Assembly: GCA_016938155.1 (NCBI GenBank)
Contig: JAFGVF010000087.1
Span: 1 to 19,396, forward strand
Length of the DNA: 19,396 nt
Direction of reading: 5' to 3'
Origin: Candidatus Cloacimonadota bacterium
Lineage (GTDB): Bacteria; Cloacimonadota; Cloacimonadia; Cloacimonadales; JAFGVF01
In this document: positions 8,383 to 15,622 of the stretch, one piece after another
Position numbering within the stretch: the stretch's first letter is position 1
Layout: each line of letters begins with the position of its first letter
Made by a program: the position numbers and the translations under genes
Notes under the pieces: model-generated
Seen by the model: only the letters and a program-made list of their open reading frames with translations
The model's database searches: none
Told to the model about the DNA's origin: nothing

Positions 8383-9075
8383 TTATCTAAATTCCATGAA
8401 CTTTTCGATAGAAGCGAAGATTATTTTACCGTCGCTGCTGGGCATCATATCCTCGGCTGCACGCTCAGGATGAGGCATCATTCCAAGCACATTTCTGCCG
8501 ATATTACAGATTCCGGCGATATTATCAATTGCTCCGTTAGGATTCGCTTCCGGGGTTATCAAACCATCCTCAGTGCAGTAACGGAAGATTATCTGATTAT
8601 TATCCTGAAGACTCTTTAATCCGGCTGAGTCGATAAAGTAGTTCCCTTCTTTATGGGCAATAGGGATATCCAGTACCTGATGCTGCTTTGCTTCACAGGT
8701 AAATGGAGAATCGGTAGTTTCAGCTCTGATGTATTGATGTTTACAAACGAAGTCAAGATGCTGATTCCGCATCAAAGCACCTGGTAGCAGTCCGGTTTCA
8801 GTAAGAATTTGGAAGCCATTGCAAACACCTATCACCAGTCCGCCATTATTGGCAAACTTAATCACTTCCTGGATGATGGGTGAATGCTTGGCAATCGCTC
8901 CACATCTAAGATAATCACCGTAGGAGAAACCTCCGGGTAAAAATACCATATCGGGATTCTTTAACTCAGAGTCCTTATGCCAGATATATTCGACTTGATG
9001 ACCTCGTATTCTGCTGATATGGAAGGCATCTCCATCACAGTTGGAACCGGGAAACATGATGACATTGATTCTCAT
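8383..9075 (-). CDS. purQ: Phosphoribosylformylglycinamidine (FGAM) synthase, glutaminase subunit PurQ
   Basis: PurQ releases ammonia from glutamine for the PurL subunit, which makes FGAM in step 4 of purine synthesis. The 230-residue class I glutamine amidotransferase has its nucleophile Cys85 in GVCNGFQ, and His202 and Glu204 in M-P-H-P-E-R. The PurQ signatures FPGSNCDGD (8-16) and LPGGFSYGDYLR (46-57) are intact, and the length is normal for the three-subunit type. It starts 3 nt after the purS stop and is followed at once by comF. purL, needed for activity, is not in the window. Confidence 0.97.
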   Translation of the reverse strand: MRINVIMFPGSNCDGDAFHISRIRGHQVEYIWHKDSELKNPDMVFLPGGFSYGDYLRCGAIAKHSPIIQEVIKFANNGGLVIGVCNGFQILTETGLLPGALMRNQHLDFVCKHQYIRAETTDSPFTCEAKQHQVLDIPIAHKEGNYFIDSAGLKSLQDNNQIIFRYCTEDGLITPEANPNGAIDNIAGICNIGRNVLGMMPHPERAAEDMMPSSDGKIIFASIEKFMEFR

Positions 9076-9078
9076 GGC

Positions 9079-9330
9079 TTAGTTACCCGTCTCCAATTCG
9101 TAGGAATAGGCTTCAGTATTTGGGTTAGCTAATACTTTGTCGCATATCTTTTCAAGGCTTTCTCTAACTTCAACCTCATTATCGGTATCAAATTTGATTT
9201 CAATAAATTTACTGACGCGCACTTCACTAACACTTGCATGACCAAGGGTATGCAGGGTATTCATTACTACTTTGCCCTGGGGGTCAAGCACGCTTGGTTT
9301 CAGGGTTATATAAACTTTTGCTTTAATCAT
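9079..9330 (-). CDS. purS: FGAM synthase subunit PurS
   Basis: PurS is the small structural subunit that joins PurL and PurQ in the three-part FGAM synthase of many bacteria and archaea. The 83-residue product has the expected size and the typical start K-V-Y-I-T-L-K-P-S-V-L-D-P-Q-G, followed by the V-S-E-V-R-V-S-K-F-I-E-I strand. It is the first gene of a six-gene minus-strand operon. A GAGGT ribosome-binding site lies 3 nt upstream of the ATG (9334-9338), and a promoter candidate lies about 40 nt further up. Confidence 0.95.
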   Translation of the reverse strand: MIKAKVYITLKPSVLDPQGKVVMNTLHTLGHASVSEVRVSKFIEIKFDTDNEVEVRESLEKICDKVLANPNTEAYSYELETGN

Positions 9331-9367
9331 GGTACCTCATTTTCGTGAAAGTAATTCAATTTCCCAA

Positions 9368-9393
9368 ATTATACATAACATCTGAACCGTCAA
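9368..9393 (-). promoter_or_regulatory. Candidate sigma70-type promoter of the purS operon
   Basis: On the minus strand a perfect TATAAT (complement of 9368-9373) lies 37 nt upstream of the purS ATG. TTGACG (complement of 9388-9393) lies 14 nt further up, which is a short spacer; CGGTTG would give 17 nt but fits the consensus poorly. I see no PurR-like operator. Confidence 0.45.
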
Positions 9394-9472
9394 CCGAAAT
9401 AAATCAAACTCTTGCTGATACAAATGATTATGTGCTTTTATAAATCAGGATATAATCAATTGGATAAATAGC

Positions 9473-9534
9473 AAGAGTCTTCATAGCGGGATTGAGCAAA
9501 AGTTTAGCTGCCTCAATCAAGTATAAAGACTCTT
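9473..9534. terminator. Two-part inverted repeat after the C25-like gene, possible terminator
   Basis: An outer 9-bp perfect stem (AAGAGTCTT 9473-9481 / AAGACTCTT 9526-9534) and an inner 7-bp stem (GATTGAG 9490-9496 / CTCAATC 9512-9518) are separated by an internal loop. It lies 25 nt after the stop of the minus-strand gene at 9559. There is no good T run on the minus side (GCTATTTA), so it may be a terminator, an RNA 3'-end stabiliser, or both. The remaining spacer (9331-9558) holds the purS promoter and nothing else I can see. Confidence 0.5.
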
Positions 9535-9558
9535 TTGGTATTTAAGTGGTAGTTAGGG

Positions 9559-12500
9559 TTATTTCAATAAGATTGCCTTTTTAGTTATATTCACTTCTCC
9601 TGTCCGGAGTCGGTATAAGTATAATCCCGAGGCACACTCTTTGTTGTGACTATCCTTTCCATTCCATTGTACTACATGTTCTCCGGCACTTTGCACATCC
9701 TTAACCAGATTCCTGATATGCTGACCGCGGACATTGTAAATATCAAGGGAGACAAATCCATTCACCGATAAGGAGTAGGAGATATTCGTTAAGGGATTAA
9801 ACGGATTGGGGTAATTAGCATATAGTCTTGCTGTCATTGCTGGCATCTCGTCAGAATTGTTAGAAGTACTTTCCAGATTGTATTCTCCCGAAATAAGCAG
9901 GGCTGTTCCGTTAGTTATTGGTTGTCCGGCTTCGGCATAATCCTGATCAAAGAGATAGGTAATCCCGTCAGTATTGGTGTGGTCACCGAACCCGATTGTG
10001 GAGTATAGATCATATATAGGTGGATAAACTATGTTGTTAGGGGCATCTACATCATTGAATGTCTGATATTGTATCTTGAACATCCCATCCCCATTGGAGG
10101 TCGGATAGAATTCAGGGTCATAGAAAATTACCTGAAAAGTTTCCTGTGAAGTTCCATCCCAACTGTTCCTTGCCTGATACCATTCAATGATAAACAGGTG
10201 ATTAGTCAGATCACGCCAATGATAAATCCCTCCTCCATTATGATATTCCAGGTTATCCCAGAAAGGAGCAATTACGGGACTGGCACTTAAGATGCCCGGG
10301 ATGGGCATATTTTGGGGTCCACCGTATTCTGTTGGCACAAAGGTCAAGAAACCGTTAGAACAGACATAGACTTCATCATAATCTACACCATAAAAAGTAA
10401 ATGTAAAGGGCAGAGTGGTATGATCAATAGTATCTGCTCCAACCTGGTCATAATTGGTATCATTATCACTTGATTCATCTGAGATACTCGTGAATTGATT
10501 ACCGGAACCACCCTCAGCCGGGGCAATTCCAATCCAATTATACTCCGCAATAGCAGGTACATTGGCATCACTGCTGTGATATACATAATGCCCGAATCTA
10601 TCCGGTCCTGTTGGACATTCTATTGTCGGCTCTCCGGTAGGAAGAATAAAGGTTTCGTATTTACTGTATCCGCTATCATTGAAGATATGGGCAGTAACTT
10701 CTATGTATGCTCCAGCAAACAGGATGTCATCGGCTGTAACCGTAAGTGCATCGGTCATATTAGTGATTGTACCTTCGAGAGGTGCAGTACCGAAATATGC
10801 ATATCCGTCTGTTATTGAGATAAGTGTGGATTCGGTAGAAAGCTCCACCTGGATTCCATTTAGGGCATTAGAGCCGTTATTGAATAGATTAAGGGCGAAA
10901 TTTGCCGTCTGTCCTGCTTCCAATACCTGATTGGTATTTAAAACAACAACACTCTCAATATTAAGCTCTGCATTGTTAACCTGCACAGATAAACAGGTTG
11001 AATAATCTTCACCTACGACCTGAAGTTTCAGAACTGCCTCATAGGAGTCCGGTGTGTTTGCATCTATGTGGATTTCATAAGCAGCATTGCAGACAGCAAC
11101 AGCACCTGGGGCAATATCCCCGTAATTACAACTATTCTGTGTGATTGAAATGTATGGGTCTTGGGAAGTAAGTTCAACTTCCGCATCTGTTATCGTGGTA
11201 GTACCGGGATTCGTAAGGGAGATGCTGAGATAAAGGGTTTCTCCGGCATCGGCATTGCCATCATTATTTCCGTTCAGCGAATCATCATAATAAACTTCTG
11301 TAACTACAATGCCATCTGTTGTAGTTACCATAATATTCTCAAAGACAGGTACAAAGTCATGTTGAGATATGGTAACAGTAAAAATTTCACCTTCAGATAA
11401 GTTTGCCGGTAAGGTGAATAAGGTATTTCCATTGGCATCCGATTCAGAGATTATCTGAAAACCATCATTAACCAAAGTAACGACTGCACCTTCCATCGGA
11501 TTCCCCTCTTCATCCTCTACATGAACCGGATAGATGGTTTCACCAGGTTGAACACTTGCCGGATACTCTGCTATCAGTGTACCAGGGGTGCCGATAAAGA
11601 CCTCTACTGTCGGGTCACCCATAAGATTGAACCAGGCAGGGTAATTCACTGTATAATTGGAAGCTATAGCATTGTAGATTTCGTACATACTCAATTTACC
11701 ATATAGAAGAGGTGCACTCATATCACTATAACCGAGGTTGAATATCCCATCAATAATACCACCGGGAATAATGTTTGTTTCGGATACGAACTCCAAGGCA
11801 TTTGATACTCCAATAGCAGTAATTCCGCCTTTGGGCATTGCCGGGGTTCCAAATCGAACAAACATATCAGATGCATCTGTACTGTTAAAATTACCTGTTG
11901 CAGGTGCGTTAAAAATACAATGAGGCATTTTATGGCTATTAGTAAAACTTGCTTCAGTTGGAGAATCCCATCCGTTCATTCCGATAAAACCGCTATATAG
12001 AAACAAAGAAACACCCGAGTTTATTGTAGCTGTCATTGATGTAGAACTTGGAGAACCGTATAACTCCGTAAAATTATAGTTTTGATTGTTCTCCATCGCT
12101 TCACCTTTAAGATATTTAGCAAGATTTAATGTAGATTGACCTACCCAATTTGTATTCCCGACAAGAAGTATCTGATTATACCAGTTAGTAGGCTCTATAG
12201 CTGTATCCATCTCATAGGTAAAGACCTTATTAGCCATAGTCAGAAAATTTACTGTATTCTCAGCCGGCATTCTGCCAATAAAGACATCTCCCATAGTATC
12301 TCCTCCTGCTAACTGGGTATAGGGATAATCAGATGCACCACCACCGACAGTCCAACAATCAATATGTACCGAACCACTTGTATCACCGATAAGCAGTACA
12401 TATTCAGGACGGGTGTATGTATTATTGTATCTCATTTGAATATAGTCTTTTATGGCAACAGTAGTCGTTCCTATAATTGTTGTGGAGGCTGTAGTCACCT

Positions 12501-13275
12501 TATAGCCCTTCTGCCTTTTCCATTGGACAAACTCATCCAATTTATCGAGATACTGCTGGTCAGTGCTTCCTCCGTAGATAATCAAAAGTCGTTTATTATG
12601 AACTGGGATAGTTCTATCGAAAACCTGTTCATAATTGGCAATCAGGGATTGATATATCGGCTGGAAGCTGGGGGAATACGACTCAGGGGCTTCCATTTCA
12701 TTTACTCCGCTCTCATTGGAATAATTCAACCGGCAGGTCAGATTGCTTGTAACAACTAAAGAACGGGTGGATGGATTGTAAACAAAGGGTATAAATGATA
12801 CACTCACCACCCTGAAGTCTCGAATAATCCCCGGTTCAGAAAGCTGTATTCCCTGCTGTGGATAGGAACTATCCCCATTATAAAACTCGTTGTCAAAGGC
12901 AAAGGAACGGTTCTCTTCCTGCACGGGATATGCAGAATAGTTATCGATAGTATAGCTGTTCTGTCCCACAATTTCCATAGATACTGAACCATGATAGGGG
13001 ATTGCAATCATAGTGGAATAAATCGGCAATTCCGGCAGACCTGCCTCAGGAGTAAAGCCATCACACTCCGCTTCGATTTTGTTAAAAGCAGAACCATTCA
13101 GCTCTTTGGTAACAACCTTGAATTCAGGTAAGGAGAATTCCAGAGTTGTTTGAGTGGAAGTGGATTCCAGCACCCTGAATTTAGTAATACTATTCGGTTG
13201 CTGTTCAATCGAGAGTGAGTTAAGTGAAAAGAATGCCAACAAAGCAAGACAAAAAACTGCATAAACCTTTTTCAT
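9559..13275 (-). CDS. Secreted C25 (gingipain)-family protein with type IX sorting domain; catalytic His and Cys replaced
   Basis: The frame extends to 13440, but the start is set at 13275: AGAGGT (13280-13285) lies 4 nt upstream and MKK plus a hydrophobic signal peptide (residues 1-22) follows. The product has 1238 residues: a C25 propeptide (about 30-215), a gingipain-like peptidase domain (about 225-563, from RLLIIYGG to NLMGDPTVEV), an Ig-like module (about 567-665), CARDB-like modules (about 665-900), a nidogen-like region (about 920-1130) and a type IX C-terminal domain (about 1149-1238, NYPNPFNPLTNISY to KKAILLK). It should cross the outer membrane by the type IX system and be held at or released from the surface. 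In the family the catalytic residues lie in G-H-G and A-C-x-x-G-x-F. Here the matching positions read S-G-F-I-G (Phe430) and N-A-P-A-T-G-N-F (Pro458), so proteolysis by the usual mechanism looks impossible. Confidence 0.9.
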   Translation of the reverse strand: MKKVYAVFCLALLAFFSLNSLSIEQQPNSITKFRVLESTSTQTTLEFSLPEFKVVTKELNGSAFNKIEAECDGFTPEAGLPELPIYSTMIAIPYHGSVSMEIVGQNSYTIDNYSAYPVQEENRSFAFDNEFYNGDSSYPQQGIQLSEPGIIRDFRVVSVSFIPFVYNPSTRSLVVTSNLTCRLNYSNESGVNEMEAPESYSPSFQPIYQSLIANYEQVFDRTIPVHNKRLLIIYGGSTDQQYLDKLDEFVQWKRQKGYKVTTASTTIIGTTTVAIKDYIQMRYNNTYTRPEYVLLIGDTSGSVHIDCWTVGGGASDYPYTQLAGGDTMGDVFIGRMPAENTVNFLTMANKVFTYEMDTAIEPTNWYNQILLVGNTNWVGQSTLNLAKYLKGEAMENNQNYNFTELYGSPSSTSMTATINSGVSLFLYSGFIGMNGWDSPTEASFTNSHKMPHCIFNAPATGNFNSTDASDMFVRFGTPAMPKGGITAIGVSNALEFVSETNIIPGGIIDGIFNLGYSDMSAPLLYGKLSMYEIYNAIASNYTVNYPAWFNLMGDPTVEVFIGTPGTLIAEYPASVQPGETIYPVHVEDEEGNPMEGAVVTLVNDGFQIISESDANGNTLFTLPANLSEGEIFTVTISQHDFVPVFENIMVTTTDGIVVTEVYYDDSLNGNNDGNADAGETLYLSISLTNPGTTTITDAEVELTSQDPYISITQNSCNYGDIAPGAVAVCNAAYEIHIDANTPDSYEAVLKLQVVGEDYSTCLSVQVNNAELNIESVVVLNTNQVLEAGQTANFALNLFNNGSNALNGIQVELSTESTLISITDGYAYFGTAPLEGTITNMTDALTVTADDILFAGAYIEVTAHIFNDSGYSKYETFILPTGEPTIECPTGPDRFGHYVYHSSDANVPAIAEYNWIGIAPAEGGSGNQFTSISDESSDNDTNYDQVGADTIDHTTLPFTFTFYGVDYDEVYVCSNGFLTFVPTEYGGPQNMPIPGILSASPVIAPFWDNLEYHNGGGIYHWRDLTNHLFIIEWYQARNSWDGTSQETFQVIFYDPEFYPTSNGDGMFKIQYQTFNDVDAPNNIVYPPIYDLYSTIGFGDHTNTDGITYLFDQDYAEAGQPITNGTALLISGEYNLESTSNNSDEMPAMTARLYANYPNPFNPLTNISYSLSVNGFVSLDIYNVRGQHIRNLVKDVQSAGEHVVQWNGKDSHNKECASGLYLYRLRTGEVNITKKAILLK

Positions 13276-13279
13276 AGTT

Positions 13280-13285
13280 ACCTCT
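13280..13285 (-). promoter_or_regulatory. Ribosome-binding site that fixes the C25-like start
   Basis: AGAGGT on the minus strand lies 4 nt before the ATG at 13275. The upstream in-frame ATG at 13440 would add 55 residues ahead of a perfect signal peptide, so it is rejected. Confidence 0.75.
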
Positions 13286-13563
13286 GTATATTTAACAATG
13301 CCAATATCTTTACAATAATAAGCTTGCAATTGTCGTTCCAAATGTTTACTTATTTGTCTTGGCAAGGGTTTCACTGTGTAGAACCCTATCATAGATTCAG
13401 GATTTGAGTAGGTAATTCCCATTATCAATTTAATCAACAAACTTTTGTTTTATTACCAATCATCGGCTTCTATTTCGTTACTATACCTGTGTATCTTTAT
13501 TTTAATAAACGGGAAAAAAGTGGGGAAAACTTATGAACAAAATGTGAATAACTCGGGGGTATG

Positions 13564-13618
13564 CCCGAGTGATTCCCGAGAGATTCTCGCGTGAGTCCCG
13601 GGAGATTCCCGTGTATTG
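13564..13618. repeat. Five tandem 11-bp GC-rich units in the divergent intergenic region
   Basis: The units are CCCGAGTGATT, CCCGAGAGATT, CTCGCGTGAGT, CCCGGGAGATT and CCCGTGTATTG, placed end to end with no gap. Several contain or span small perfect inverted repeats (CGAGA-GAT-TCTCG, CGGGA-GAT-TCCCG, CTC-GCGT-GAG). Just upstream, ACTCGGG (13551-13557) pairs with CCCGAGT (13564-13570) around a 6-nt loop. The block stands out as GC-rich within AT-rich spacer. It could be a binding array with one site per helical turn, or a scrap of a dispersed palindromic element. Confidence 0.75.
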
Positions 13619-13688
13619 TAAATAGAAATAGGTTGGGTGTTCATTGATATATTTAATTTTATTTGGATGAAGAGCGGAATCAAATTTC

Positions 13689-13746
13689 TTGACAAAAGTA
13701 CTTGAATAAACAAATAGAGAACAGGAGTTCTTTTATGCAAGTACTT
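13689..13746 (+). promoter_or_regulatory. tetR promoter region with two AAGTACTT palindromes
   Basis: A perfect -35 hexamer TTGACA lies at 13689-13694; the -10 is weak (AATAGA at 13713-13718, 18-nt spacer). The 8-bp palindrome AAGTACTT occurs at 13696-13703, between the two hexamers, and again at 13739-13746, just after the start codon. The copies are 43 bp apart centre to centre, close to four helical turns. This layout would suit repression of tetR by its own product, which is inference. Confidence 0.45.
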
Positions 13747-14316
13747 AAAGATGATGTAAGAAAGGCAATCCTTGATACAGCTCAGAAGTTGTTTCTTGAG
13801 CATGGTTATCGGGGATGTTCAATCAGGATGATTGCTACTGAGATAAATATGAGTTTCAGTATAATTTATCGTTATTTCGAAAACAAAGAGGAGCTGTATA
13901 AAGTTCTGGTGAGTGAAACCTACAAAAACTTCCTGATAAACAGCACTCACTTTTTAGCTGAAGACAACAACGGTAATTATACTGAAGAAAATATGGAATT
14001 TGTTAGCAATAGGTTTGCCGTTACATTGAGCAAAATACGACCTCAATTCCTTTTATTGATGAGTAATCCGGACTCCCCTGTCTGCAATGATTTACCCGAA
14101 TTGCTTCGTTCCAATCTTACAGCCCACATTCTGGAGGGTAGCGATAAAACAGCGGGATTTGAACCGCTAATGATCAGTCTGTTTGCCGGACAACTTTTGG
14201 ACGGGATCGTAGAAGTAGTAAAAAACACTGAGGATGAGAGCTTGTTGAAACTTCGTTTCAAACAGTTGATTCGTTATCACTTTGCCGGATTGTCCCTCTT
14301 TCACGATCGAGAATAA
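13735..14316 (+). CDS. TetR/AcrR-family transcriptional regulator
   Basis: This 193-residue protein has a TetR N-terminal DNA-binding domain: helix 1 AILDTAQKLFLEHGY at about 11-25, the helix-turn-helix with S-I-R-M-I-A-T-E-I-N-M-S-F-S-I-I-Y-R-Y-F at about 29-48, and N-K-E-E-L-Y after it. The rest (about 60-190) is helical and variable, as expected for a ligand-binding and dimer domain; the ligand cannot be read from sequence. The start at 13735 is chosen because AGGAG (13723-13727) lies 7 nt upstream; an in-frame ATG at 13702 lies ahead of that site and lacks one. The aminotransferase gene follows after 45 nt, so it may control that gene, itself, or the divergent C25-like gene. Confidence 0.9.
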   Translation: MQVLKDDVRKAILDTAQKLFLEHGYRGCSIRMIATEINMSFSIIYRYFENKEELYKVLVSETYKNFLINSTHFLAEDNNGNYTEENMEFVSNRFAVTLSKIRPQFLLLMSNPDSPVCNDLPELLRSNLTAHILEGSDKTAGFEPLMISLFAGQLLDGIVEVVKNTEDESLLKLRFKQLIRYHFAGLSLFHDRE

Positions 14317-14361
14317 TTTTTTTACCCAAATAAAGAACACTTGTTATTTAATGGAGGAATT

Positions 14362-15570
14362 ATGAAAATTAATGATTTATTGGCTGAAAATCACCGTTCC
14401 ATGCAACGCTCGGAGATAAGAGAGCTACTTAAGCTGACAGCTGTGCCCGGGATGATTTCACTAGGTGGAGGCTTACCTGACCCGCAATACTTCCCAGTTG
14501 AGAGAATCAGGGTTGCCTTCGAAGAGATAATGGAAACAGATGCTGTAGCTGCCCTTCAATACGGTACAACCGAAGGAGATAATGTTTTGCGGGAGGAATT
14601 GGTACGGAGATATCAAGCTCTCGGATTTCGGATTAAACTGGAGAATCTGGTTATAGTCAGTGGCTCCCAACAGGCATTGGACCTGCTTGGCAAAGTATTT
14701 ATCAATAAATGTGATACAATTCTTTGCGAATCTCCGAGTTATCTTGGTGCTATAGGAGCATTTCTTTCTTATGGAGGTGAGCTTATAGATATACCGATGG
14801 ACTCAGATGGCATATCGCTTGAAGAACTTACTTCGAGTTATGAAGCACTGAAACAATCAGGTAGGATACCTAAATTTCTCTATTTGATACCGGATTACCA
14901 GAATCCTTCAGGAATTCATATGAGTTTATCCCGTCGTCAACAAATACTTGCTTATGCTTATGAGAATGACATTCTTGTTGTTGAGGACAGCCCTTATCGG
15001 GAATTTAATTTTGAAGGAGAAAGGCTTCCATCGCTCTATGAAATGCGGGGAGGAAAAGATATAATTCATCTTGGGACATTCTCTAAAACATTCATGCCGG
15101 GTTTGAGAATCGGTTGGATTATAGCGTCTGAGGAAATAATCGATAGATTTGTAATTGCAAAGCAAAATACAGATTTGTGTACCTCTCCTTTAACTCAGAA
15201 AATTGCAGCATTATTTCTTCAAAAAGGTTGGTTTGACGATTACCTTGAGATAGTTAAGCGAGAATATAAAGTGAAAAGAGATGAGATGATTAAGGCACTT
15301 CACGAATTCATGCCCGAGGAAGTAACCTGGTTTGAACCAAATGGTGGACTTTTCTTCTTTATCAATTTTCCTGAAAGGATGAATGCCACCGAACTGTTAA
15401 AGAAGGCAATTGAAAAGAAAGTTGCCTTCGTTCCCGGAAGTGCATTTTTCCCATTTGGTAAGGGATATAATCATGCCAGAATCAACTTCTCATACTCATC
15501 AATTGAAAACAATAGAATTGCTGTTCAGCGTTTAGCTTCTCTGATTCGAGAAGAGATGGCTAGTATTTAA
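14362..15570 (+). CDS. PLP-dependent aminotransferase, fold type I (2-aminoadipate/LysN-like)
   Basis: This 402-residue enzyme should move an amino group between an amino acid and a 2-oxo acid using pyridoxal phosphate. The PLP-binding Lys is Lys242 in GTFSKTFMPGLRIGW. Asn181 (PDYQNPSG), Asp209 (VVEDSPYREF) and Tyr212 fit the cofactor site, and an Arg near the C-terminus (HARINFSYSS) fits the substrate carboxylate clamp. ISLGGGLPDP near residue 32 and YGTTEGDNVLRE at 67-78 are typical of the LysN/2-aminoadipate and aromatic or branched-chain group, so exact substrate is open. The start is set by GGAGG at 14353-14357, 4 nt upstream of the ATG; the frame also reaches a TTG at 14341. It follows tetR in the same direction and shares its end with a bidirectional terminator. 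Confidence 0.92.
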   Translation: MKINDLLAENHRSMQRSEIRELLKLTAVPGMISLGGGLPDPQYFPVERIRVAFEEIMETDAVAALQYGTTEGDNVLREELVRRYQALGFRIKLENLVIVSGSQQALDLLGKVFINKCDTILCESPSYLGAIGAFLSYGGELIDIPMDSDGISLEELTSSYEALKQSGRIPKFLYLIPDYQNPSGIHMSLSRRQQILAYAYENDILVVEDSPYREFNFEGERLPSLYEMRGGKDIIHLGTFSKTFMPGLRIGWIIASEEIIDRFVIAKQNTDLCTSPLTQKIAALFLQKGWFDDYLEIVKREYKVKRDEMIKALHEFMPEEVTWFEPNGGLFFFINFPERMNATELLKKAIEKKVAFVPGSAFFPFGKGYNHARINFSYSSIENNRIAVQRLASLIREEMASI

Positions 15571-15574
15571 ACTG

Positions 15575-15603
15575 GAAAAGCCCCTCGATTTGAGGGGCTT
15601 TTC
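15575..15603. terminator. Symmetric terminator shared by convergent genes
   Basis: A 12-bp perfect stem (15575-15586 / 15592-15603, core AAAAGCCCCTC / GAGGGGCTTTT) closes a 5-nt loop. The A and T runs inside the stem let it end transcription in both directions. It lies 4 nt after the aminotransferase stop and 20 nt from the stop of the minus-strand LPP20 gene. Confidence 0.9.
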
Positions 15604-15622
15604 ACATATATTGCGTCAGGAT

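Larger units (their letters stand above)
13276..13734. other. Divergent regulatory region between the C25-like gene and tetR
   Basis: This 459-bp spacer contains no convincing gene. From left to right it holds the leader of the C25-like gene (13276 to about 13440), AT-rich sequence, the 11-bp array at 13564-13618 and the tetR promoter region. I found no clear -35/-10 pair for the C25-like gene; GATAAT on the minus strand at 13431-13436 is the only -10-like hexamer I noted. Confidence 0.6.

Noticed and set aside
13276..13440. Longer start for the C25-like gene (ATG at 13440)
   Set aside because: The extra 55 residues come before a textbook signal peptide, and a good ribosome-binding site sits right before the MKK start at 13275.
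13531..13551. DnaA-box-like 9-mers (TTATGAACA, and TGTGAATAA on the reverse) near the 11-bp array
   Set aside because: One is an exact match to the loose box and one has a mismatch; a single match is expected by chance in a window this long, and no dnaA/dnaN or origin-type AT cluster is present.
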